From: Patescibacteria group bacterium
Lineage (GTDB): Bacteria > Patescibacteriota > Patescibacteriia > Patescibacteriales > GWC2-42-12
Length of the DNA stretch: 46,688 bases
NCBI GenBank assembly: GCA_028707005.1
Contig: JAQTVB010000007.1
Span: forward strand, 1 to 46,688
Direction of reading: 5' to 3'
Shown: positions 1 to 5,897 of the stretch, one piece after another
Layout: each line of letters opens with the position of its first letter
Numbering within the stretch: position 1 is the stretch's first letter
Program-made: the position numbers and the translations under genes
Notes under the pieces: model-generated
The model's database searches: none
Seen by the model: only the letters and a program-made list of their open reading frames with translations
Told to the model about the DNA's origin: nothing

Positions 1-469
1 TGTAAATCGTTACGATAGGAAACTTTAGTGTCCTACCGCTGTTTGACTGATGCGCTCTAATGATATTTATCAATGAACCGGTAAAAGATTGCTAACATCT
101 GAACACTTGATTTAATTTATAGGTAAATTTATTTTTATACCACAACCTTCCCGAGAATGGGGGTTATGGTAAGATTAAAAAATTTATTCTTGATTATTTA
201 ATCATAGCATAAAAAACGACCTCAATAAAGTGAATTAACAAAAACCGGTCGCATAGCAAAACGACCGTCCCCCTATTAGGGGTCGGTCGTTTAGAACTTT
301 TTTTATTTGCTCCGCGAATTACATATTTACCGAACTATACAACATCTATCGGCTGGTAAAAATCAGTCTGGAAAAGTTCGATAAACTTTGTTTTATTAAG
401 TAATTCGTCCCAATAGTAAGATAATATTTAATCTACTAAGAAAAAGGCAGCACTATTAGGACGGATATT
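1..469. other. Gene-free AT-rich window edge
   Basis: No ORF in the track and none that I recognise. The stretch contains a small inverted repeat near the left edge (TAGGA..TCCTA around 16-35), an imperfect hairpin around 139-170 (ACCA..TGGT outer arms, CCC..GGG inner arms) and the strong terminator-like hairpin listed separately. Composition matches the AT-rich island that follows. It may be the downstream flank of a gene outside the window. Confidence 0.5.
259..292. terminator. Strong hairpin, probable terminator
   Basis: The arms AAACGACCG/CGGTCGTTT and CCCC/GGGG form a 14-bp stem with one T-T mismatch and a 6-nt loop (CTATTA). A CTTTTTTT run follows about 4 nt later on the plus strand, so it best terminates a plus-strand transcript entering from outside the window. 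A shorter T-run on the other side could also serve minus-strand transcripts. Confidence 0.6.
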
Positions 470-1438
470 TTATCCTGCTGATTTCTGTACTACTTTTATA
501 TAACCGTAAAAAGGTGCCTTTTTGCTCGACTCTTCAAGCTTTTCTAAAACTTCTGTTTCTGAAAATTCTATTGACCCTTTAGGGCTAATTTCTCTTTTCA
601 TATCATCCATATAGTCTCTCGACCCCAAAGGAGAAGAAAAAGAATTTGTTTTATAACCTTTTGTTTTAATAAAATCTTCTGCATAAGATAAAACATAATC
701 GGCTTCTACATGATGTCCAATATATGCTCCTCCGGGAACCAGGACCCTGTCCATCGCCTCGGAAACATGTTTCTCAAAGTCTTCTTTACTATTCTCAAAT
801 CTCCCACCACCTTCTGGATTCGGATGCATATTATGAGTATAAATAACATCTGCTTTTCTTCCCTTCATACATTCTTCAATGTTTTCCCAGCTATCATTAA
901 TAAATTCTACATTCGGATACTTTTTTAAAAAATCATCGCCGGGATGCTCAACGTCTATTGCAATAGTTTTTGCCCCACGGGAGGCAAGATACGCCAATAT
1001 CGCTACTCCTTCTCTTCCTGGCCCAACCTCTACTATGGTTCTACCGCTTAAGTCTTCTCCCAATAAGGTATGTATTAAAGCAATATCTGGTACATAGCAA
1101 GTTTTTACTTGCGAACCTTTGGGCTCTTCCCAAAAATTTTTTAAATCTTGCCATCTTTTTAAAAGCATATTTGGGCTAAGTCCAACTGCTTTGTTTTTCG
1201 CCATATGGTGCATAAATTCTAAAGTCCCTAGACTTGCCCCAAATTTTTTATTCAACTTTTCTACTTTTTTATTCCACTCCTCAATTTTTAATCCTTTATA
1301 CCAAAGTAACTTTCTTTCTTTAGTTATTTTTTCAATTTTATCTTTTAGGGCAACCACATCTGGTGAATTATACAATTCATCAATATTTGTAATTTTTACA
1401 TCTGCCTTTTTTGGCTCTTCGAGTCTTATTTCTTTCAT
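470..1438 (-). CDS. Class I SAM-dependent methyltransferase, substrate unknown
   Basis: The 322-residue protein has a charged helical N-terminal region of about 130 residues. A Rossmann-type SAM-binding domain follows: motif I is EVGPGREG (about 137-144) and the acidic post-I residue lies in AIDVEHP (D162). The segment after motif IV (HNMHPNPEGGG) is glycine rich and does not match DNA-methyltransferase signatures such as DPPY, so this is more likely a small-molecule, lipid or protein methyltransferase. It is the leftmost gene of the AT-rich island and reads away from the HEPN gene. Its promoter has a good -10 (TATAAT) and a weak -35 overlapped by a CGAAC-N8-GTTCG palindrome, suggesting regulation. 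Family recognition is firm; substrate and pathway are unknown. Confidence 0.75.
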   Translation of the reverse strand: MKEIRLEEPKKADVKITNIDELYNSPDVVALKDKIEKITKERKLLWYKGLKIEEWNKKVEKLNKKFGASLGTLEFMHHMAKNKAVGLSPNMLLKRWQDLKNFWEEPKGSQVKTCYVPDIALIHTLLGEDLSGRTIVEVGPGREGVAILAYLASRGAKTIAIDVEHPGDDFLKKYPNVEFINDSWENIEECMKGRKADVIYTHNMHPNPEGGGRFENSKEDFEKHVSEAMDRVLVPGGAYIGHHVEADYVLSYAEDFIKTKGYKTNSFSSPLGSRDYMDDMKREISPKGSIEFSETEVLEKLEESSKKAPFYGYIKVVQKSAG

Positions 1439-1463
1439 AGTATATATTATTTATCCTTATATC

Positions 1464-1490
1464 ATTATAACACGAACAATACAAAGTTCG
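1464..1490 (-). promoter_or_regulatory. Promoter -10 with overlapping palindrome CGAAC-N8-GTTCG
   Basis: On the minus strand a consensus -10 TATAAT (plus 1464-1469) lies 25 nt upstream of the methyltransferase ATG. No good -35 is present at 16-18 bp. The perfect inverted repeat CGAAC/GTTCG (1473-1477 and 1486-1490, 8-nt spacer) occupies that position instead. This resembles a repressor or activator site. The half-sites are those of Gram-positive SOS boxes, but the spacer is 8 rather than 4. Confidence 0.5.
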
Positions 1491-1505
1491 GAAAAAGTAA
1501 TCTGG

Positions 1506-1904
1506 TTATAAAAAAATTACCCTGATATTAGGGTAATTTTCGTTATGCTCCGAACGCTGAACGAAATCCGAACTTTTTTTAGCGAAAATCCGAACGCTGA
1601 ATTTTGAAAAACTTTCGCTTAAATCCTTGCGAGAGTCAGTTTCTTTGAGTTGATTGTATAAATTAACCAAATTGTGTGCCTTTTCTCCTCGCTTATCAAA
1701 TTTTATATTTTTAATACGATGCACTGTTTTTAAATATTTCTCTATCGCTGAGTTAGATAAAATAGCTCCTTGAACTAATAGTCCTCTTCGTATGAGGGTG
1801 CGAGCAGCGAGGTAATCATTGTCGGCTAAGCTAAGCCAAGCGGTTATATCGCGTGCTTGATTTTGATATGCCGTATCTTTGATAATGGGATCAGTTTTAT
1901 TCAT
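1506..1904 (-). CDS. HEPN-domain protein
   Basis: The 132-residue protein looks like a HEPN four-helix protein. It has the pattern WLSLADNDYLAAR (about 23-35), then AILSNSAIEKYLKTV (about 47-61), equivalent to the family's 'hxxQQAxEKxLKAL' helix, then AHNLVNLYNQL (76-86), equivalent to the 'GHDLxxLL' motif. HEPN proteins often act as RNases or pair with MNT nucleotidyltransferases in toxin-antitoxin or defence loci. No MNT partner is adjacent, and I see no clean R-x4-6-H catalytic motif. The gene is divergent from the LexA-methyltransferase gene and shares its promoter region. The last ~12 codons lie inside a terminator hairpin and the C-terminus contains a repeated TCCGAACGCTGAA, so the 3' end may be frameshifted. 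The near-leaderless ATG at 1904 fits a TATTAT -10. Confidence 0.7.
   Translation of the reverse strand: MNKTDPIIKDTAYQNQARDITAWLSLADNDYLAARTLIRRGLLVQGAILSNSAIEKYLKTVHRIKNIKFDKRGEKAHNLVNLYNQLKETDSRKDLSESFSKFSVRIFAKKSSDFVQRSEHNENYPNIRVIFL
1513..1540 (-). terminator. Terminator of the HEPN gene, inside its last codons
   Basis: AAAATTACCCT/AGGGTAATTTT forms an 11-bp stem with a 6-nt loop. On the minus strand it runs into a T-run, the expected form for a HEPN transcript. It overlaps the annotated stop codon region (1506). Confidence 0.75.
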
Positions 1905-1914
1905 AAAACTTTTT

Positions 1915-1957
1915 ATAATACACTGTTTTTGACTTCGGTAAATTTTCGGTATATACT
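1915..1957. promoter_or_regulatory. Overlapping divergent promoters with direct-repeat operator TTCGGTA-N4-TTCGGTA
   Basis: On the plus strand, TTGACT (1929-1934), a 17-bp spacer and TATACT (1952-1957) predict a start about 5 nt before the ATG at 1969. On the minus strand, TTTACC (plus 1937-1942), a 16-bp spacer and TATTAT (plus 1915-1920) predict a start about 4 nt before the HEPN ATG. Between the plus-strand boxes lie two direct TTCGGTA repeats (from 1934-1935 and 1945) with an 11-bp period, one helical turn, also covering the HEPN -35. One bound regulator would control both genes. The LexA-type domain encoded next door is the obvious candidate (inference). Confidence 0.6.
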
Positions 1958-1968
1958 ATAAATATAAC

Positions 1969-3426
1969 ATGTGGATAAATAATGTCAATAATATGCAAAC
2001 TCTAACAAAGAGACAAAAACAGATTTTAGATTTTATTGGGGGATATATTAAAAAGCGCAACATATCCCCTACTTATAAAGAAATAAAGAAACGCTTTAGA
2101 CTTTCCGCGCTTTCTACTGTTCACCAACATGTTGAAGCATTGATAAATAAGAATTACCTATTTAAAAATGACAACTCTTCAAGAGGAATAGAAATTAAAA
2201 AAACTGTTGATGATTTTATACAAATCCCACTCGAAGGAACTATTGCCGCAGGACAACCGATAGAAGCGATTGAAGAAAAAGAAACTATCGCGATACCAAA
2301 AAGCTCACTACCGAGAAGCGGCAATATTTATGCATTAAAAGTGGCCGGTGATAGTATGATTGAAGAGAATATTAATGATGGTGATATAATTTTAGTAAAA
2401 AAACAAAATACTGCTGTTAACGGTCAGAAAGTCGTAGCTCTTATTGATAACCAGGAAGCAACTTTAAAACAATTTTATAAGGAAAAAAAATACATTAGAT
2501 TGCAACCTGCTAATAAAAATTTTGAACCAATTATCATAAAGAGAGATAAAGAATTTTCAATCCAAGGTGTAGTTCTCGATGTAATAAAGAATGAAAAAAA
2601 TGAATTATTACATATAACAGACCTAGAAAAAAAACAAAAAAAATTGCCTCTTAATAGAATTATTTGCGGAGATGCAGTTGATATTATGCAATCAATACCT
2701 GTCGACTCCATAGATTTAGTAGTCACTTCACCTCCATATGACAATCTAAGAAGCTATAATGGATACTCGTTTGATTTTGAAGGTATGGCAAAAGGTTTGT
2801 TCAGGGTTATGAAAAAAGGCGGAGTTATAGTATGGGTTGTCGGAGACCAAACGATTAAGGGCGATGAAACAGGTACATCTTTTAGACAAGCTCTATATTT
2901 CAAGCGAATAGGATTTAATCTTTTTGATACAATGATATACCTAAAAACTCCGCGAGGTGCCGTTGGTAATAATAATACATACTGGCAGGCTTTTGAATAT
3001 ATGTTTATATTAAGTAAGGGTACGCCAAAAACAATAAACCTTATTAAAGATAGGGAAAATAAAGATGAACGTGATGGTGATAACGGCACAAAACGACTAC
3101 ACGATGGTACGCTATTAAAGCAAAGGAGGGCTGGATATTCTAAGTATGGAAGAAGAACGAATGTTTGGGAATATCTTATAGGAAGGGGCCATTCTTCGAG
3201 TGATAGTATTGCTTATAAGCATCCTGCTATATTCCCGGAAAAATTGGTGCGAGATCATATTATAAGTTGGACAACTCCTGGCGATGTGGTATTAGACCCT
3301 ATGTGTGGCAGTGGAACTACATGCAAAATCGCTAAACTTAATAAAAGAAATTTTATTGGAATTGATATTTCTTCTGAATATTGTAAAATAGCTGAAGAAA
3401 GATTAAAACAAAAATCTCTATTTTAA
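1969..3426 (+). CDS. LexA repressor fused to a DNA amino-methyltransferase
   Basis: The 485 residues are one uninterrupted ORF. Residues about 9-78 form a LexA winged helix (LTKRQKQILDFI, SPTYKEI..RF.LSALSTVHQHV). Residues about 83-205 form an S24 autoprotease domain with a cleavage site in IAAGQP (Ala94-Gly95), Ser129 in GDSM and Lys167 in EATLK. The spacings 35 and 38 match E. coli LexA (35 and 37). After a lysine-rich linker (about 215-228), residues 229-485 are a beta-class DNA methyltransferase: catalytic TSPPY (253-257) first and the SAM loop DPMCGSGTT (443-451) last, with the target-recognition region between. SPPY favours N4-cytosine, but N6-adenine is possible. The ATG at 1969 fits the promoter; Met9 (1993) aligns better with LexA starts. 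The 3' end overlaps the facing nuclease gene by 9 nt. SOS-type self-cleavage separating DNA-binding and methyltransferase parts is inference. Confidence 0.85.
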   Translation: MWINNVNNMQTLTKRQKQILDFIGGYIKKRNISPTYKEIKKRFRLSALSTVHQHVEALINKNYLFKNDNSSRGIEIKKTVDDFIQIPLEGTIAAGQPIEAIEEKETIAIPKSSLPRSGNIYALKVAGDSMIEENINDGDIILVKKQNTAVNGQKVVALIDNQEATLKQFYKEKKYIRLQPANKNFEPIIIKRDKEFSIQGVVLDVIKNEKNELLHITDLEKKQKKLPLNRIICGDAVDIMQSIPVDSIDLVVTSPPYDNLRSYNGYSFDFEGMAKGLFRVMKKGGVIVWVVGDQTIKGDETGTSFRQALYFKRIGFNLFDTMIYLKTPRGAVGNNNTYWQAFEYMFILSKGTPKTINLIKDRENKDERDGDNGTKRLHDGTLLKQRRAGYSKYGRRTNVWEYLIGRGHSSSDSIAYKHPAIFPEKLVRDHIISWTTPGDVVLDPMCGSGTTCKIAKLNKRNFIGIDISSEYCKIAEERLKQKSLF

Positions 3427-3867
3427 AGTACCCCGTAGCCATTTTATTGCCCGTTTTAATATAATCTCATTATCCTCCATCATTCCCATACTATTATTAC
3501 ACATTCTGCAAATCCAACCCCTTATCTCGCCAGTACTGTGGAAGTGATCTAACACAACATCATTTTTATATTGCCTGATTATTGTTCTATCGCAAATAGG
3601 GCAATGAAAGGGTTTACCTATAGGAGGCTGTGGGCTTGTTTTTTCAAATTCCTCTCTTGCTTTTTGGGGCATAGGTCGTTTCCACTTGCGACATTCTCTG
3701 CATTCACCCCTTCTTGATACTTTACCACGAATCGTTTTTTGATTCTTTTCAAATTCAAAAATGCTTTTCCGTTGTTGACACCTTCGGCATATTTTTGTTT
3801 CATTAAAACAGGATTCGCAAAAGCTTTTCCGAGTTGCTTTATTACGATTACATTCAATACATTTCAT
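3418..3867 (-). CDS. Endonuclease VII-type HNH nuclease, putative restriction enzyme
   Basis: The 149-residue protein has three zinc-binding modules. The first is CIEC..FCESC at the N-terminus. The second is CRRCQQRKS..F with CREC (about 27-62), typical of small phage HNH proteins. The third is a C-terminal CPIC..DHFHSTGEIRGWICRMCNNSMG that matches the recombination endonuclease VII family signature, with catalytic D-H-x-H and the G-x-I-R-G-x-[IL]-C-x2-C-N motif. It is transcribed with the controller-like gene, starting 2 nt after that gene's stop. Its stop overlaps the end of the LexA-methyltransferase gene on the other strand. Position and pairing suggest the restriction subunit of a type II R-M system. 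A homing or phage-derived nuclease is the alternative. Confidence 0.8.
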   Translation of the reverse strand: MKCIECNRNKATRKSFCESCFNETKICRRCQQRKSIFEFEKNQKTIRGKVSRRGECRECRKWKRPMPQKAREEFEKTSPQPPIGKPFHCPICDRTIIRQYKNDVVLDHFHSTGEIRGWICRMCNNSMGMMEDNEIILKRAIKWLRGTLK

Positions 3868-3869
3868 AT

Positions 3870-4088
3870 TTATTTTAGAAAAAAATTAATATCTTTTTTA
3901 TAAATTTCAGCAAACTTCCTTAACTGAACTACATCGATTTTGCGCTGACCAGATTCAATTTTCGATAAATAGGATTGAGAACGACCCAATTTTTTAGCTA
4001 CTTCAATTTGATTAAGACCCACTTCAAGACGGGCTTTTATTAATTTCTGGACTATAATTTTATGTTCCTTTGAATATAAATTGCTCAT
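3870..4088 (-). CDS. XRE-family regulator, probable R-M controller (C) protein
   Basis: The 72 residues are almost entirely one HTH_3 domain: a helix with LIKARLEVGLNQIEVAKKLG, a recognition helix RSQSYLSKIESGQRKID and a final helix ending IYKKDINFFLK. C proteins of type II R-M systems have this size and architecture. The gene precedes the HNH nuclease with a 2-nt gap, the usual C-R order. A 19-bp palindrome inside its own promoter supports autoregulation. No Shine-Dalgarno sequence is visible and the predicted 5' leader is only about 17 nt. Confidence 0.8.
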   Translation of the reverse strand: MSNLYSKEHKIIVQKLIKARLEVGLNQIEVAKKLGRSQSYLSKIESGQRKIDVVQLRKFAEIYKKDINFFLK

Positions 4089-4111
4089 ATTATTGCTATG
4101 TATCTATTTAT

Positions 4112-4140
4112 ATGATATATTACAAAATGTAATATGACAA
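4112..4140 (-). promoter_or_regulatory. Promoter of the C-R operon with a palindromic operator
   Basis: On the minus strand, TTGTCA (plus 4135-4140), a 17-bp spacer and TATCAT (plus 4112-4117) form a promoter. The spacer is filled by the perfect palindrome ATATTACA-AAA-TGTAATAT (4117-4135). This is where a C-protein dimer would bind to repress its own transcription; the assignment to this XRE protein is inferred from position. Confidence 0.65.
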
Positions 4141-4341
4141 AATGGAATACAAGAAAAAAGAAAAGTTTACTTTTGACTTAAAATAAAGTTCGAGCCGATA
4201 TTTTTTACAGGTTCTTTGGCAGTTTTTTTAAAGCCGGGCTTTGCCCGCGAGGAAATTATTGCTTTTAAAAGCTTTATATAAAATCGTTTAAAACCTTTTT
4301 TTAAATTCAGTTCGAGCTTCGGTATAAAATCGGAGCAAATA

Positions 4342-4370
4342 AAACAATCTGGCAAAAGGCCAGATTGTTT
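4342..4370 (-). terminator. Terminator after tRNA-Asn
   Basis: AAACAATCTGGC/GCCAGATTGTTT gives a 12-bp stem with a 5-nt loop and a TTTTATTT tail on the minus strand, starting 4 nt beyond the tRNA CCA end. The stretch 4141-4341 between this and the C-gene promoter holds no credible gene. Confidence 0.8.
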
Positions 4371-4373
4371 TCT

Positions 4374-4448
4374 TGGCTCCCGGGGTCGGATTCGAACCGA
4401 CGACCAACGCGTTAACAGCGCGCTGCGCTACCGCTGCGCTACCCGGGA
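4374..4448 (-). tRNA. tRNA-Asn (GTT)
   Basis: The cloverleaf reads from the minus strand: acceptor TCCCGGG/CCCGGGA, anticodon loop CTGTTAA giving GTT, T-loop GGTTCGAATCC, discriminator G and a genome-encoded CCA (plus TGG at 4374-4376). Its 3' end faces the AT-rich island, the usual side for integrated elements. Confidence 0.95.
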
Positions 4449-4454
4449 ATAAAT

Positions 4455-4603
4455 TCAATTATCAATTAGCAATTAAAAATTACGAATTAACTTGCATTAA
4501 TTCGTATAAACGCAATTCTTAATTTTGACTGATAATATATTAAATTAAAACCGGCCCACTGTCAAATAGCATTCGTAATTCGTAATTTTTAATTGATAAT
4601 TGA
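4455..4603. repeat. Long inverted repeat of the 'AATTACGAATTA' family
   Basis: The left arm (4455-4490, TCAATTATCAATTAGCAATTAAAAATTACG...) and right arm (4571-4603, ...CGTAATTTTTAATTGATAATTGA) are nearly complementary over about 30 nt, around an 80-nt centre. The same words recur at 38750-38790 (inside recG), near 43313-43332 and at 45419-45492. Confidence 0.75.
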
Positions 4604-4604
4604 C

Positions 4605-5876
4605 CTACTGGTAATCTCTCAACTTCTTGATGCCGGCATGCTTCTGAATCCGTTCAATCGCCTTGGCTTCAATTTGCCTGATGCGCTCGCGGGTGACGTC
4701 AAACTCGCGGCCGACTTCTTCCAGTGTATGGGCTACGCCGTCTACCAAGCCAAAACGCAATTCCAAAATTTTTTGTTCGCGCGGCGTCAACTCTTTAATC
4801 ACGTCTTTCACGTAATCTTTTAGTAAGCGCAAAGCGGCCGAACGATCAGGCGTGACATTCTTCACGTCTTCAATAAAATCTTCCAGCGTGGAATCTTCAT
4901 CATCCTCGCCGATGGTGGTTTCCAGGGAAATCGTATCCTGGGATATTTTTATGACATGTCTTACCTTATCAATCTCCTCGCCCATCTCCGAAGCAATTTC
5001 CTCCGGCAAAGGCTCGCGGCCCAAATCCTGGATCAGCTGGCGCTGAACCTGCTGGAATTTATTGATGGTTTCCACCATATGCACCGGAATCCTAATAGTG
5101 CGGGACTGGTCGGCCAGCGCCCGGGTGATCGCCTGCCTGATCCACCAGGTGGCGTAAGTGGAAAACTTGTAGCCTTTGCGGTTCTCGAATTTTTCCACGG
5201 CGCGAAACAAGCCGATATTGCCTTCCTGAATCAAATCTAAAAGCGACAGCCCCTTTGAGCCGGTAAACTTTTTAGCGATGGAAACCACCAAGCGCAGGTT
5301 GGCTTCAATCAGCTTCCTTTCCGCTTCTTTATCGCCCTTTTCCTTGCGCTTGGCCAATTCCACTTCTTCCTCGCTGGATAAGAGCGGCACTTTGCCGATT
5401 TCCCTTAAATACATCTGGATTGAATCGGCGCTTAATTCCGAGATGTCGTACTTTTTCTTTTCATTAAAGCCGCTGATTTGCGAGGTTTTTTTCTTAATAT
5501 CGTCGCCCAAACCCAAAAATCCGCCCGTGTCTTCAATGATCTGGATGCCATTTTTCTGCAATTCCTCCAAAGTCAACTCGTAATCAAAAATATATTCTTC
5601 AACTTCCGGAAAAATATGAAGCAATTCGGTTTCGGTGATAAAACCGCGCGAGCGACCTTTAACGATTAAATTTTTTATCTGCTCCTCGGTCGGCTTGGCA
5701 ATCAGATGCTCTGCCTGCGGTTCGGCTCTCTTGCCCGCTCCCCTTTTTTGCTTCGCCTTCTTCGCGTATTTTTTAAAGTATTTATGCCGCGCTTTATCCG
5801 CCTTTTTCCGCTTGAATTTCGGCTGATATTTTCTTTGCCTGGATTTTTTGCTGTTTTTTTTATTTTTCTTCGACAT
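4605..5876 (-). CDS. rpoD: Primary sigma factor RpoD (sigma-70)
   Basis: Group 1 sigma factor directing housekeeping transcription. After a very basic lysine-rich N-terminus come region 1.1-like sequence ([16 protein letters not shown]), region 1.2 ([17 protein letters not shown]), region 2 with the -10 reading segment ([35 protein letters not shown]), region 3 and region 4 with the -35 helix-turn-helix ([23 protein letters not shown]). It lies immediately downstream of dnaG, the classic macromolecular-synthesis pair, and the two are probably cotranscribed. I chose Met8 of the track ORF (MSKKNKK) as the start because the upstream ATG directly abuts the dnaG stop; the longer start at 5897 cannot be excluded. 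Confidence 0.95.
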   Translation of the reverse strand: MSKKNKKNSKKSRQRKYQPKFKRKKADKARHKYFKKYAKKAKQKRGAGKRAEPQAEHLIAKPTEEQIKNLIVKGRSRGFITETELLHIFPEVEEYIFDYELTLEELQKNGIQIIEDTGGFLGLGDDIKKKTSQISGFNEKKKYDISELSADSIQMYLREIGKVPLLSSEEEVELAKRKEKGDKEAERKLIEANLRLVVSIAKKFTGSKGLSLLDLIQEGNIGLFRAVEKFENRKGYKFSTYATWWIRQAITRALADQSRTIRIPVHMVETINKFQQVQRQLIQDLGREPLPEEIASEMGEEIDKVRHVIKISQDTISLETTIGEDDEDSTLEDFIEDVKNVTPDRSAALRLLKDYVKDVIKELTPREQKILELRFGLVDGVAHTLEEVGREFDVTRERIRQIEAKAIERIQKHAGIKKLRDYQ

Positions 5877-5897
5877 ATATCTTAATAGTTGGATCAT

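Noticed and set aside
1119-1511. 130-residue plus-strand ORF opposite the methyltransferase gene
   Set aside because: Antisense shadow of a gene with clear SAM-binding motifs.
1559-1573. GAAC-N7-GAAC, identical to the alphaproteobacterial SOS box form
   Set aside because: It lies inside the 3' end of the HEPN gene, away from any promoter, and arises from the local TCCGAAC repeats.
4167-4355. 62-residue minus-strand ORF between the C-gene promoter and tRNA-Asn
   Set aside because: It starts in the tRNA terminator hairpin and shows no domain; composition fits non-coding DNA.
4593-4823. Plus-strand ORFs across rpoD and dnaG (e.g. 4593-4823, 5278-5583, 6340-6552)
   Set aside because: Shadows of highly conserved genes on the other strand.
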